DNA of 64,000 nt from a bacterium (GCA_004563195.1 SFTJ01000005.1:1-64000), one strand, 5' to 3'. Shown: positions 16,161 to 25,496, counted from the stretch's first letter. Notes: generated by a model from the letters alone, not told the origin. Numbers and translations are program-made.

Positions 16161-17327
16161 TCATCGCTGTGCTTTGCGATAGAGCACTATGGCAATGATG
16201 GTGTAAATCACATTCGGGATCCACATTGCCACACGCGGCGATGTCATTCCCGATATGGCAAACGACGATGTCACTGCCATAAACAAGATATAGGAGAAAC
16301 TCAAAAGCAAACCGATACCTATGTTAACACCCATACCGCCTTTCACTTTCTTCGAGGATAGCGACAGACCTATGATGGTGAGGATAAACGATGCTGCTAT
16401 CATAGCATATCGGCGCTCCAGTTCTATCTCAAAACTTTTGATATTGCTCACACCACGCGCCTTTTGACGATTGATATATTCGCTCAGTTCGGCATTGGTG
16501 AGCTTTTCCTGGTCGTTTTCGGCAATAAGGAAATCGCGCGGCTCCATCTCGATAACCGTATCGCGCGACACTCCTCGCTTTATAGTCTCTTTCAAACCAC
16601 TGAATTCTCTTATTGTAAAGTCTCTCACAGTCCAGTTGTAGAGAGTATCGTATTTAATGCTTTTGGCACTGAGACGCGATTTCAGTTGCTTGTTCTCAAA
16701 CTTGTCGAGCGAGAATTTATATCCGGTCTTCGAAATATTATCGTATTGAGCCATATAAGCCACCACACCCGGCGACACTTGGAGTTGAATATTGCTTCCG
16801 TAATCCACGCGTTTATTCTTAATCCACTGGTTGTAATACTCTATACGCTTCACATTGGCTCGAGGTATCACATGCGCGGCGAGCAAGAACGATACTACGG
16901 CTATAATAGCGGCTGTCACCATATAAGGCACCGTGAGTCGCTTGAAACTGATTCCGCTCGAGAGTATTGCAATAATTTCACTATGGTCGGTGAGCTTCGA
17001 CGTGAAGAATATCACCGATATAAAAGTAAACAGCGGGCAGAACTGATTGGCAAAATATGGCAGATAATTCCAATAATATTTAAATATGGTCTCGCGCAAA
17101 GGCGCATTGATAACAGCATCGAGACGCTCAATTACGTCGAACATTATCACAATGGCTATCAAGAGTACCAGCGAAAACATAAATGTGCCAAGAAACTTGC
17201 GAATAATATAGCGGTCGAATACTTTCACATGAAGTGCACTCGAACGCTTGCTTTCGCCGCTTCTGCCAAATCGCTGTGCAGCCTTTTGCAATGATTCCTT
17301 AATCTTATTTATTATCTTGGGTTTCAA
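16161..17327 (-). CDS. lptG: LptF/LptG-type permease (YjgP/YjgQ family)
   Basis: A 388-residue inner-membrane permease of the lipopolysaccharide export ABC transporter. It has three N-terminal transmembrane helices (near 45-66, 95-115 and 140-160), a periplasmic beta-jellyroll region (about 180-310, including GVVAYMAQYDNISKTGYKFS) and three C-terminal helices (from about 310), the canonical layout. It works with LptB and the LptC/LptA bridge. It follows tgt on the same strand with a 28 bp gap, a pairing common in Bacteroidota. LptF and LptG are hard to tell apart by sequence alone, so the symbol is provisional. A long basic N-terminal extension (about 30 residues) precedes the first helix. 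Confidence 0.88.
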   Translation of the reverse strand: MKPKIINKIKESLQKAAQRFGRSGESKRSSALHVKVFDRYIIRKFLGTFMFSLVLLIAIVIMFDVIERLDAVINAPLRETIFKYYWNYLPYFANQFCPLFTFISVIFFTSKLTDHSEIIAILSSGISFKRLTVPYMVTAAIIAVVSFLLAAHVIPRANVKRIEYYNQWIKNKRVDYGSNIQLQVSPGVVAYMAQYDNISKTGYKFSLDKFENKQLKSRLSAKSIKYDTLYNWTVRDFTIREFSGLKETIKRGVSRDTVIEMEPRDFLIAENDQEKLTNAELSEYINRQKARGVSNIKSFEIELERRYAMIAASFILTIIGLSLSSKKVKGGMGVNIGIGLLLSFSYILFMAVTSSFAISGMTSPRVAMWIPNVIYTIIAIVLYRKAQR

Positions 17328-17355
17328 TTCTATAAGTCAAAATAAATAAAACCTA

Positions 17356-18489
17356 TTACAATCGTCGTGTTACATTAACCACCATTTCTTCTTTCCACGC
17401 CTTGAAGTCGCCGGCAATTATGTGCTTACGGGCTTCTCCTACAAGCCATAGATAGAATGCCAGGTTGTGAATACTTGCTATCTGCAGTGCAAGTATTTCC
17501 TGGCTAATAAACAAATGTCGAAGATAAGCTTTGGAATAAGCACGGTCAACATACGATGCGCCGTCTTCCTGTATCGGTGAGAAATCATCGGCCCACTTCT
17601 TGTTGCGCATATTCATTATGCCGTGGCGTGTGAAGAGCATACCATTGCGGCCATTACGTGTGGGCATCACACAGTCCATCATGTCCACTCCGCGGTCTAT
17701 AGCCTCGAGTATGTTGACAGGCGTACCTACGCCCATGAGATACCTTGGTTTATCCTGCGGCAAAATCTCATTTACCACTTCTATCATCTCATACATCTTC
17801 TCCACTGGTTCTCCCACTGCCAAGCCACCTATGGCATTGCCCTCAGCGCCGAGGTCGCGTACAAACTTTGCCGACTCCACTCGCAAATCGGGATATACAC
17901 AACCCTGCACTATGGGGAAGAATGCTTGCTTGTGCCCATATTTAGGCTCGGTGCTGTTGAAGTGATCCCAACCGCGTTTCAGCCAACGGTGCGTGAGCTG
18001 AAGCGACTTCTTGGCATAATCGTAGTCGGATGTTCCGGGCGGACACTCATCGAGCGCCATCATTATGTCGCTACCTATAGAGCGCTGTATGTCGACCACT
18101 TTTTCGGGTGTAAACAGATGTTTCGACCCGTCGATGTGACTGCGAAAATATGCGCCCTCCTCTTTCAGTTTGCGATTAGCCGATAGCGAGAACACCTGAA
18201 AGCCACCGCTATCGGTGAGTATGGGGCGTTCCCAGCCATTAAACTTGTGCAAACCTCCGGCTTGCTCTATTATCTCCATACCCGGACGGAGATATAAATG
18301 ATATGTGTTGCCCAGTATTATCTGAGCCTTTATGTCGTCGCGAAGCTCATGCATGTGCACAGCCTTTACCGACCCCACTGTGCCCACAGGCATAAATATG
18401 GGCGTCTCTATCGTTCCGTGGTCGGTAGTTATCACTCCCGCACGGGCATTTGTGCCGGTGCCGTTACTTGATATTAATTCAAACTTCAT
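17356..18489 (-). CDS. tgt: Queuine tRNA-ribosyltransferase (Tgt), zinc cysteines missing
   Basis: Exchanges guanine-34 of certain tRNAs for the queuosine precursor. In the 377-residue TIM-barrel protein I see the substrate aspartate in LTDSGGFQVFSL (D93), GGLAVGEP (221-228) and the nucleophile region MMDCVMPTRNGRNG (D272). The usual zinc motif C-x-C-x2-C before YSKAYLRHLF is absent: the segment reads QEDGASYVD (307-315). The fourth ligand position, H341 in SIHNL, is kept. Bacteroidota Tgt proteins appear often to lack this site, so the enzyme is presumably active. It is first in a tgt-lptG group with an excellent promoter just upstream. Confidence 0.96.
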   Translation of the reverse strand: MKFELISSNGTGTNARAGVITTDHGTIETPIFMPVGTVGSVKAVHMHELRDDIKAQIILGNTYHLYLRPGMEIIEQAGGLHKFNGWERPILTDSGGFQVFSLSANRKLKEEGAYFRSHIDGSKHLFTPEKVVDIQRSIGSDIMMALDECPPGTSDYDYAKKSLQLTHRWLKRGWDHFNSTEPKYGHKQAFFPIVQGCVYPDLRVESAKFVRDLGAEGNAIGGLAVGEPVEKMYEMIEVVNEILPQDKPRYLMGVGTPVNILEAIDRGVDMMDCVMPTRNGRNGMLFTRHGIMNMRNKKWADDFSPIQEDGASYVDRAYSKAYLRHLFISQEILALQIASIHNLAFYLWLVGEARKHIIAGDFKAWKEEMVVNVTRRL

Positions 18490-18506
18490 ATATTATTATT
18501 TCTTTT

Positions 18507-18539
18507 GCAAAGTTACTACCTTTCGCTTCCTATCGCAAA
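18507..18539 (-). promoter_or_regulatory. Promoter for tgt-lptG
   Basis: On the minus strand, -33 TTTG (18536-18539), a 20 bp spacer and -7 TAACTTTGC (18507-18515) match the consensus fully, about 18 bp before the tgt start. Confidence 0.8.
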
Positions 18540-18601
18540 TTTGCAGGTCATTTATTATTGATTTTAATTAATTTTTGATTTTCATTTCGGTATATATGTA
18601 C

Positions 18602-18610
18602 TAACTTTGC
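18602..18610 (+). promoter_or_regulatory. Promoter -7 element for the DEDDy exonuclease gene
   Basis: TAACTTTGC is an exact -7 consensus. A TTTG at 18574-18577 is a possible but loosely spaced -33 (24 bp). The leader to ATG 18683 is about 65 nt. Confidence 0.6.
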
Positions 18611-18682
18611 ATAGCATTTGCGGGTGGATGCAAAAATCGGCATTTTTATCGTCGCAATGCTTAATATTTGAATTTTTATTTG

Positions 18683-19318
18683 ATGAAAATATCCATACCC
18701 AAGAATATTATTTCAGAATTGCCACAAGTGACTTTCCCGGGCAACATCTACGTCATCGATTCGATGTCGAAAATGAGTATGGCGGTCAACGCGCTTCGCA
18801 AGGAACGCTTTGTGGGCTTCGATTCGGAAACCCGTCCGGCTTTCTTTAAGGGGAAAACCAATCAGGTGGCTCTCCTTCAGATTTCATCGCTCGACGATTG
18901 CTTTCTTTTTAGAATCAATAAAATTGGTATTCCGGAAAAATTGAAGCAGTTTATCGAAGATGAGTCGGTAAAAAAAATAGGTCTCTCGCTAAACAATGAT
19001 TTCAATGCTATGGGCCGATTTGCCGAAATTACCCCGCGTGGATTTATCGACATTCAGGATTTGGCTAAGCAGTATTGCATCGCCGATATGAGCCTGCAGC
19101 GCATTTATGCTATCTTGTTCAACAAGAAAATATCTAAATCGCAGCGCCTTTCAAATTGGGAAGCCCCCACTCTCACTCCAGCGCAACAGCAATATGCGGC
19201 AATCGATGCTCTGGCTTGCCTCGAAATCTACAATTACCTCGAGGGGGGACTTTTCAAACCCGAATTATCACAATATATAGTTAACGAAGAAAACACCGAA
19301 AGCGATGAGAAGCAATAA
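18683..19318 (+). CDS. 3'-5' exonuclease, RNase D-like (DEDDy)
   Basis: A 211-residue single-domain exonuclease. The DEDDy residues are visible: Exo I in FVGFDSETRP (D and E), Exo II in IGLSLNNDFNAM (D), and Exo III in QQYAAIDALACLEIYNYL (Y and D). It lacks the HRDC domains of full RNase D, so it resembles the short exonuclease-domain proteins common in Bacteroidota. Substrate (RNA or DNA) is unknown. ATG 18683 is preferred over a TTG five codons earlier because the family starts MKISIPK-like. The next gene overlaps by 14 bp, which suggests a two-gene operon. Confidence 0.88.
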   Translation: MKISIPKNIISELPQVTFPGNIYVIDSMSKMSMAVNALRKERFVGFDSETRPAFFKGKTNQVALLQISSLDDCFLFRINKIGIPEKLKQFIEDESVKKIGLSLNNDFNAMGRFAEITPRGFIDIQDLAKQYCIADMSLQRIYAILFNKKISKSQRLSNWEAPTLTPAQQQYAAIDALACLEIYNYLEGGLFKPELSQYIVNEENTESDEKQ

Positions 19319-19580
19319 ATTCAAATCATCTACTGTAATTCCTCTTGCATTGACAGCCTATTTGGCTGTGATGGCATACATCGGACGCCACATCTATCTC
19401 CGTGGCGACTATCTTTATTATTTTGGTACCATAGCCGTGACTCTGGTCATAATAGTGGTGCTGCATTTCAGCTTAAAAAAGAAAGAAAAACTACGTCAGC
19501 AGCGAGAGGACAGCGCCAATTACGGCAAATACGACGACAACTCCAATACCAACAACAAAAAAGCGGATGATAACAACTAA
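19305..19580 (+). CDS. Small membrane protein of unknown function
   Basis: A 91-residue protein with two hydrophobic segments (about 11-28, VIPLALTAYLAVMAYIG; and 37-56, LYYFGTIAVTLVIIVVLHFS), followed by a highly charged, asparagine-rich cytoplasmic tail. The start lies inside the end of the exonuclease gene (14 bp overlap), so translation is likely coupled. I do not recognise a family and the function is unknown. Low-complexity tail but normal base composition. Confidence 0.72.
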   Translation: MRSNKFKSSTVIPLALTAYLAVMAYIGRHIYLRGDYLYYFGTIAVTLVIIVVLHFSLKKKEKLRQQREDSANYGKYDDNSNTNNKKADDNN

Positions 19581-19622
19581 ATGCTCTCGTCCGCAGTCTT
19601 TATTGAAGAAAAGTAAAAAATA

Positions 19623-20129
19623 TCAAGCATGCTTCGAATAGGGCTTCAGCAAAACCTGAAGTCGCTTCTTGGCGCAAAATATTCTGCTTTTTACCGTACC
19701 TAACGGGATTGCCACTATCACTGATATTTCTTCGTAGCTATATCCCTGCAAATACATATAAAACACTTTCGCCATCTCGTGTGGTAACTGCGATATCGCT
19801 TTGTAAATATCGCCCTTCACGAGCAGATAGTCACTGTCGTCGTAAGCACCTACATGTGCTTCTTCAACATCTACGTTCCGGCCTTGACGCTTGTCCTTTC
19901 TGAATTTATTAACAAAAATGTTTTTCATAATAACCGAGGCCCAGGCCCTAAACTTATTGCGATTGTCATAGCCACTGTAATTCTCGATTACTCGCAACCA
20001 GGTCTCTTGCAATAGGTCGTCAGCATCATCAGCATTTCTCGAGAGCTTCAAAGCCAATGCTCTCAAAAAATTCCGGTTCGTTTTAAAATTGGTTTCTAAC
20101 GAAACCTTTTCTACTTCAACTGCCATCAT
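19623..20129 (-). CDS. ECF-type RNA polymerase sigma factor
   Basis: A 168-residue extracytoplasmic-function sigma factor. Region 2 (FLRALALKLSRNADDADDLL, then QETWLRVIENY, RAWASVIMKNIFVNKFRKD) recognises the -7/-10 element. Region 4 (AISQLPHEMAKVFYMYLQGY, then SYEEISVIVAIPLGTVKSRI) is a complete helix-turn-helix. No anti-sigma gene adjoins it: the neighbours are a small membrane protein gene (convergent) and the helicase gene (divergent). The regulon is unknown. A minus-strand -7 element TATGTTTGC (20183-20191) lies about 54 bp upstream. The start could be one codon later, since the protein begins Met-Met. Confidence 0.93.
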   Translation of the reverse strand: MMAVEVEKVSLETNFKTNRNFLRALALKLSRNADDADDLLQETWLRVIENYSGYDNRNKFRAWASVIMKNIFVNKFRKDKRQGRNVDVEEAHVGAYDDSDYLLVKGDIYKAISQLPHEMAKVFYMYLQGYSYEEISVIVAIPLGTVKSRIFCAKKRLQVLLKPYSKHA

Positions 20130-20249
20130 TTAGTCATTTAAAAATATCGGTTACACAAATTTATTGTATATTTTTCAAAAACGCAAACATAAATACATAA
20201 TTTTGTAACATTTTTGTGAATTTATATATTTATTAACCATATTATACTA

Positions 20250-20282
20250 TTTGTTATTCTCTTTGCTTATTCGTAACTTTGC
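20250..20282 (+). promoter_or_regulatory. Promoter for the UvrD/PcrA helicase
   Basis: -33 TTTG (20250-20253), a 20 bp spacer and -7 TAACTTTGC (20274-20282) match the consensus. The start codon at 20302 leaves a leader of only about 13 nt. Confidence 0.75.
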
Positions 20283-20301
20283 ATAAAATAAAATCACACA
20301 C

Positions 20302-22704
20302 TTGAACGACTATCTACAACAACTCAATCCCCAGCAAGCGGCGGCAGTGACATACTGCGACGGGCCACAACTTGTGATTGCCGGAGCAGGTTCCGGCAAA
20401 ACTCGTGTGCTGACATATAAAATAGTGCATCTGCTCAATTCGGGTTACTCGCCCTACAATATAATGGCTCTTACTTTCACCAATAAGGCTGCTCGCACTA
20501 TGCGCGAGCGCATCTTGAGCCTCACCTCTGCCGAAGTGGCTTCGAAATTGTGGATGGGCACATTTCACTCGATTTTTGCTAAAATTCTTCGATTCAATGC
20601 TGAGCGAATAGGATTCAAAAGCGACTACACCATCTACGACGCCAACGATTCGAAGACGCTTATCAAGCAAATTATTAAAGACATGTTGCTCGACGACAAG
20701 GTGTATAAACCGGCTACGGTGCAAAACATAATCAGCATGGCGAAAAACAATCTTATGACGCCGGCCGACTACGAAAACTGCGCCCAACTGATGGAAGCCG
20801 ACAAAATAGCAAAACGCCCCAAAACCCACGAAATCTATCGCACTTATTGCGCTCGATGCCGTGTAGCTGGCGCTATGGATTTCGACGACATTTTGCTGTT
20901 TATGAATATTTTGCTGCGCGACAATCCCGATGTACTCGACCGCTATCGCAATTTCTTCCAATATGTGCTTGTCGACGAGTATCAAGACACTAATTTCGCC
21001 CAGCACATGATTATATTGCAACTCACTCGCCAAAAGGGTAACCTATTTGTGGTGGGCGACGACGCTCAGAGCATTTATTCGTTTCGCGGTGCCAAGATTG
21101 AAAATATTCTGCGCATTCGCGAGGCTTATCCCAACATAGAAGTGTTTAAACTTGAGCACAATTATCGCTCAACAAAAAACATAATCGAAGCAGCCAACTC
21201 GCTAATCGACAAGAATAAGAACCAAATAAAAAAGCACGCTTTCACCGAAAACCCACAGGGTAGCAAGGTAAATATTATACAATCGTATTCCGACTACGAA
21301 GAAAGCTATGTTGTAGCCAATCAGATAGTTTCGATAAAATCGCGCTACGGCGATTCGCTCAACGATTTTGCAGTGCTATATCGCACAAACGCACAAAGCC
21401 GCATCTTGGAAGAAGCGCTTCGCAAGCGCAACTTGGCTTATCGCATCTACGGCGGACTTTCGTTCTACCAGCGCAAGGAAATCAAGGACGCCGTTTGTTA
21501 CTTCCGGCTTACCATCAACCCCGATGACGACGAAGCACTGCGCCGCGTAATCAACTACCCCACGCGTGGCATTGGCGATACCACCATCAATAAGATTCAG
21601 CATTGCGCTATCTCCAACAATGTGAGCATGTGGCAGATTATCTGCGACCCGGCTAAATACGAGCTTCCTGTCAATGCCGCCACTCTAAAGAAATTGGCTG
21701 CCTTTCACGACCTTATTCAAGACCTCGTGAGCGAAAACGAGCAATGCCTCGACGCTTACTCCATCACTCGCTCCATAATTATAAAATCGGGACTTTATGC
21801 TCTCACTAACAGCGACAATACTCCCGAAAACATAAGCAAGCGCGAGAACCTCGATGAATTGGTGAATAGCGCTCGAGCCTTTGTGGATATGCGCAAAGAG
21901 GAAGGAAACGACGATTTACGCCTGACAAGTTTCTTGGCTGAAATTTCACTTGCCACCGACCAGGACGAGGAATCGAAGGAAGCCGGTGGCCCGAAAGTGA
22001 CGCTTATGACTGTGCATGCTGCCAAAGGTCTTGAATTCAAAAATGTGATTGTGGTGGGCGTGGAAGAAGAGTTATTCCCGTCGCAGATGAGCAGCGACAC
22101 GCTGGCTCATATCGAGGAGGAACGCCGCTTGCTATATGTGGCTATTACTCGTGCCATGAACACTTGCACCATCACTTATGCCTCGTCGCGATACAAAAAC
22201 GGTCAAACCAAATTGTGCTCACCGAGCCGTTTCTTGCGTGAAATTGATTCGGCTTATGTTTCACTATCACAGACCAATTCCTCGGCAGGTGCCAACTACA
22301 ACCCCTTTGCCAATTATCGCAATGTTTGGGAAGATGCCAAGAAGAGTAATAAGGACAACGAGGTGGAATTCCACACTCGCCGCGAGCCGTTGCCGCACTA
22401 CCCGAAACCGACTATAGAGCGCGACGACAAGAGCATTTCACCAACGCCAAATGTCCCGCCTAAGAATTTTGTGGCTGTGTCGAAAGCCAAAGAATCGGAG
22501 GCTCCTGCCACGAGTGGCGATGCCTTTGTTCACGATGCCGACGAGATAGCGGTGGGCACAAAAATTCGTCACATACGCTTCGGCTTGGGCGAAATTACCG
22601 ACATCAACGTCACCGGCAGTGACACTAAGATAATAGTTAATTTCGAAGATAACGGCACTCGAACCTTGCTCTTGAAATTTGCAAAATTTGAAATTATTAA
22701 ATAA
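20302..22704 (+). CDS. pcrA: ATP-dependent DNA helicase, UvrD/PcrA (SF1A)
   Basis: An 800-residue 3'-5' helicase of repair and replication-conflict resolution. Motifs in order: Q-motif LNPQQAAAV, Walker A AGAGSGKTRVL, Ia LTFTNKAARTM, II VLVDEYQDTN, III VVGDDAQSIYSFRGA, IV EHNYRST, V TVHAAKGLEF and VI RRLLYVAITRA. A disordered linker leads to the C-terminal Tudor-like domain (GTKIRHIRFGLGEI), which binds RNA polymerase in PcrA. The start is a TTG at 20302, supported by the short distance to the promoter and by the fit of MNDYLQQLNPQQ to family N-termini. nspC follows after 5 bp. Confidence 0.95.
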   Translation: MNDYLQQLNPQQAAAVTYCDGPQLVIAGAGSGKTRVLTYKIVHLLNSGYSPYNIMALTFTNKAARTMRERILSLTSAEVASKLWMGTFHSIFAKILRFNAERIGFKSDYTIYDANDSKTLIKQIIKDMLLDDKVYKPATVQNIISMAKNNLMTPADYENCAQLMEADKIAKRPKTHEIYRTYCARCRVAGAMDFDDILLFMNILLRDNPDVLDRYRNFFQYVLVDEYQDTNFAQHMIILQLTRQKGNLFVVGDDAQSIYSFRGAKIENILRIREAYPNIEVFKLEHNYRSTKNIIEAANSLIDKNKNQIKKHAFTENPQGSKVNIIQSYSDYEESYVVANQIVSIKSRYGDSLNDFAVLYRTNAQSRILEEALRKRNLAYRIYGGLSFYQRKEIKDAVCYFRLTINPDDDEALRRVINYPTRGIGDTTINKIQHCAISNNVSMWQIICDPAKYELPVNAATLKKLAAFHDLIQDLVSENEQCLDAYSITRSIIIKSGLYALTNSDNTPENISKRENLDELVNSARAFVDMRKEEGNDDLRLTSFLAEISLATDQDEESKEAGGPKVTLMTVHAAKGLEFKNVIVVGVEEELFPSQMSSDTLAHIEEERRLLYVAITRAMNTCTITYASSRYKNGQTKLCSPSRFLREIDSAYVSLSQTNSSAGANYNPFANYRNVWEDAKKSNKDNEVEFHTRREPLPHYPKPTIERDDKSISPTPNVPPKNFVAVSKAKESEAPATSGDAFVHDADEIAVGTKIRHIRFGLGEITDINVTGSDTKIIVNFEDNGTRTLLLKFAKFEIIK

Positions 22705-22709
22705 AATAT

Positions 22710-23858
22710 ATGACTGACTACAAAACTCCATATTACATTGTCTACGAAGACCGTCTCCGCAAGAATCTCAATCTCATCACCTATGTGATGCAGCAAAGTG
22801 GCGCAAAAATCATTATGGCTTTCAAAGCCAATGCTCTATGGCGCACGTTTGGGGTGTTTCGCGAATATGGTATTTGTTCCACGGCAAGTTCGCTCAACGA
22901 GATGCAGCTGGCTAACGAAGAGCTCTACTGTCGGGCGCACACTTATTGCCCGGTTTACACCGACGACACCATACACCGGTTCATAGCAGGAAGTTCGCAC
23001 ATCACATTCAATTCGGTGGAACTTTTTCGCCGCTACAGAGCCGACATCGAGGAGCATAATCTACAGCACAGCGACCTGCAAGTGAGCTGCGGACTACGAG
23101 TTAACCCTATGTGTTCGGTGGTGGATACCGATATATATAATCCTTGCGCACCGGGTTCACGATTTGGAGTCACACGGGAACAGCTTGGCGATTCATGGCC
23201 TGAGGGCATCGATGGAATGCACTTCCATGCCCTTTGCGAGTCAACTTCCTACGACCTCGAAAAGGTGCTCGATGCCATAGAGCAACAGTTTGGCGAGTTT
23301 TTACCAAAATTGCGCTGGATAAATATGGGTGGCGGACACTTAATGACACGCGAAGGTTATGATGTGGAGCATCTTATAGCACTCCTGCGCCGCTTCCGCG
23401 CTAAATACCCCAATCTCGAGGTAATTCTCGAGCCCGGCAGCGCATTCTGCTGGCGCACCGGCGATTTAGAGGCTTCGGTGGTGGATGTGGTTACTAATTC
23501 AGGCATCAATACCGCCATTGTAGATGTCTCGTTTGCTTGCCATATGCCCGACTGTCTCGAAATGCCTTACAAGCCTGCCATCACACAGTCGTTGCCCGAG
23601 GTAGATGCATCGAAACCCACCTATCGCATTGGTGGCAATTCGTGTCTGAGCGGCGATGTGGTGGGCGACTGGAGTTTTGAACATCCCTTGCAAGCCGGCG
23701 ACCGACTTACATTCGAAGATATGAATCACTACACCACTGTCAAGACTAACATGTTCAATGGCATTCAGCATCCGGCTTTGCTCTATCAGCATAGCGACGG
23801 CACGATAGAGATACTTCGCGAATTTTCGTATCTTGATTATAAAAATCGCATGAGCTGA
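22710..23858 (+). CDS. nspC: Carboxynorspermidine/carboxyspermidine decarboxylase
   Basis: A PLP enzyme of alanine-racemase fold that makes spermidine or norspermidine from the carboxylated precursor, the last step of the non-AdoMet polyamine route. The 382-residue product carries the PLP lysine in MAFKANALWR, the HALCES and NMGGGH segments, ILEPGSAF, and DVSFACHMPDCLEMPYKP. GNSCLSGD matches the C-terminal active-site cysteine region. The partner dehydrogenase (carboxyspermidine synthase) is not in this window. It sits 5 bp downstream of the helicase gene, probably in the same transcript, and is followed by a bidirectional hairpin. Confidence 0.93.
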   Translation: MTDYKTPYYIVYEDRLRKNLNLITYVMQQSGAKIIMAFKANALWRTFGVFREYGICSTASSLNEMQLANEELYCRAHTYCPVYTDDTIHRFIAGSSHITFNSVELFRRYRADIEEHNLQHSDLQVSCGLRVNPMCSVVDTDIYNPCAPGSRFGVTREQLGDSWPEGIDGMHFHALCESTSYDLEKVLDAIEQQFGEFLPKLRWINMGGGHLMTREGYDVEHLIALLRRFRAKYPNLEVILEPGSAFCWRTGDLEASVVDVVTNSGINTAIVDVSFACHMPDCLEMPYKPAITQSLPEVDASKPTYRIGGNSCLSGDVVGDWSFEHPLQAGDRLTFEDMNHYTTVKTNMFNGIQHPALLYQHSDGTIEILREFSYLDYKNRMS

Positions 23859-23866
23859 ACATAACG

Positions 23867-23906
23867 GAAGCAGGGACTAAACCAATATTGGTCTAATCCC
23901 TGCTTC
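23867..23906. terminator. Bidirectional hairpin between nspC and the FAD oxidoreductase gene
   Basis: GAAGCAGGGA (23867-23876) pairs with TCCCTGCTTC (23897-23906) and encloses the palindrome ACCAATATTGGT. It lies between two convergent genes. Confidence 0.82.
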
Positions 23907-23931
23907 TATTGTTATCGTTATTGGTGTTTGT

Positions 23932-25494
23932 CTACTTGAAGCATTGCTCGGCAAGAGCCTCGGCACAGCGTTCGCCATCGATTGCTGCCGACACTATCCC
24001 ACCGGCATAGCCTGCGCCTTCGCCACAAGGATACAGACCGGCTATCTCCACGTGTCGCATCAATTCTCTGTCGCGTGGTATTCTCACCGGCGATGATGTG
24101 CGTGTCTCCACGCCTATCACTATGGCTTCGTTGGTCAAGAAGCCTCGCGATTGGCGGCCGAAGGCCTTAAATCCTTCACGCAATCTGTTTCCCACGAATT
24201 TTGGGAGCCATTTATCCAAGCGCGATGGCTGAATGCCCGGAGCATAAGACGACGGCGGTAATGTAGCACTATCTTTACCTTCCACAAAGTCCTTCATGCG
24301 TTGTGCTCCCGCCACCTGCGAACATCCGGCTGCTTCGTAGCACTTGCGTTCCAAGTCTTCCTGAAAACGCATCAATGCCAATTCGCCATACTGCGAATAC
24401 TCGGGAAAATCCTCAGGGTGAATCTCCACCACCATACCCGAATTTGCCCATTTGGTGCCTCTATTCGAGGGCGACATGCCATTCACCACGAGTTGGTCGG
24501 CTCCGGTAGCTGCCGGAACCACAAAACCGCCGGGGCACATACAGAACGAATATACACCTCTGCCCTGCACTTGTGTAACAAATGAATATTCGGCAGCCGG
24601 CAGGTATTTTCCTCTACCCTTAGGGCTATGATATTGTATTTGATCTATAAGGTGTTGCGGGTGTTCCAATCGCACGCCTACGGCTATGCCCTTGGCTTCG
24701 AGTTTCACATTCTCGGTTTGCAGCATTTCATACACATCGCGCGCCGAGTGTCCGGTGGCCAGGATTACCGGCCCGCAGTATTCGCTGCCATCTGCACATT
24801 TTACACCTCTAACCTCGTTATCGCTAATAATCAGCGCTGTAACACGGGTGCCGAAATGCACCTCGCCGCCACATGCTATTATGCGTTCGCGCATATTCTC
24901 TATCACACGAGGCAATTTGTCGGTACCGATGTGTGGATGAGCATCTACAAGGATATCCTCCTTTGCTCCGTGCTGATGAAATATGTTCAAAATACGGTCA
25001 ACATTGCCTCTTTTCTTGCTTCGGGTATAGAGTTTGCCATCGGAATAAGCACCGGCGCCACCCTCGCCGAAGCAGTAGTTGCTATCGCTATCCACCACTC
25101 CCTCGCGAGCTATTTTTGCAAGGTCGGCTGCACGGTCTTTCACGTTCTTACCTCGTTCGAGCACTACGGGCTTTATGCCGAGTTCTATCAGGCGCAAAGC
25201 GGCAAAAAGTCCGCCGGGACCTGCTCCCACCACAATGGCTGTGCGTTTGCCATCTACCGGACGATAATCTATCGGTTCTCCCAACGATATATTCTCAGGC
25301 TGCTCGTCGATGTAAACTCGCAATTTAAGATTTACCATAACATCGCGTTGGCGCGCATCGATTGAGCGCTTCACTATCTTTATGGCACGAATGCGATTTA
25401 CATCGATGTCTTCAGCCGTAGATACATAGATCTTGAGTTGAAGTTCTTCGTAAGCTATCTTCGGGTTAACTCTTACTTGTATTTCTTTTATCAT
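23932..25494 (-). CDS. FAD-dependent dehydrogenase (COG2509-like)
   Basis: A 520-residue NAD(P)/FAD-dependent oxidoreductase of the uncharacterised FAD-dependent dehydrogenase type. An ~85-residue N-terminal domain (MIKEIQVRVNPKIAYEELQL) precedes the dinucleotide fold AIVVGAGPGGLFAALRLIEL. GEGGAGAYSDGKL and the C-terminal GLYPCGEGAGYAGGIVSAA are typical of the family. The substrate is unknown. It follows the GT4 gene with a 2 bp gap on the same strand, so it is translated from the exopolysaccharide transcript, but no link to polysaccharide synthesis can be shown. Confidence 0.88.
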   Translation of the reverse strand: MIKEIQVRVNPKIAYEELQLKIYVSTAEDIDVNRIRAIKIVKRSIDARQRDVMVNLKLRVYIDEQPENISLGEPIDYRPVDGKRTAIVVGAGPGGLFAALRLIELGIKPVVLERGKNVKDRAADLAKIAREGVVDSDSNYCFGEGGAGAYSDGKLYTRSKKRGNVDRILNIFHQHGAKEDILVDAHPHIGTDKLPRVIENMRERIIACGGEVHFGTRVTALIISDNEVRGVKCADGSEYCGPVILATGHSARDVYEMLQTENVKLEAKGIAVGVRLEHPQHLIDQIQYHSPKGRGKYLPAAEYSFVTQVQGRGVYSFCMCPGGFVVPAATGADQLVVNGMSPSNRGTKWANSGMVVEIHPEDFPEYSQYGELALMRFQEDLERKCYEAAGCSQVAGAQRMKDFVEGKDSATLPPSSYAPGIQPSRLDKWLPKFVGNRLREGFKAFGRQSRGFLTNEAIVIGVETRTSSPVRIPRDRELMRHVEIAGLYPCGEGAGYAGGIVSAAIDGERCAEALAEQCFK

Positions 25495-25496
25495 GA

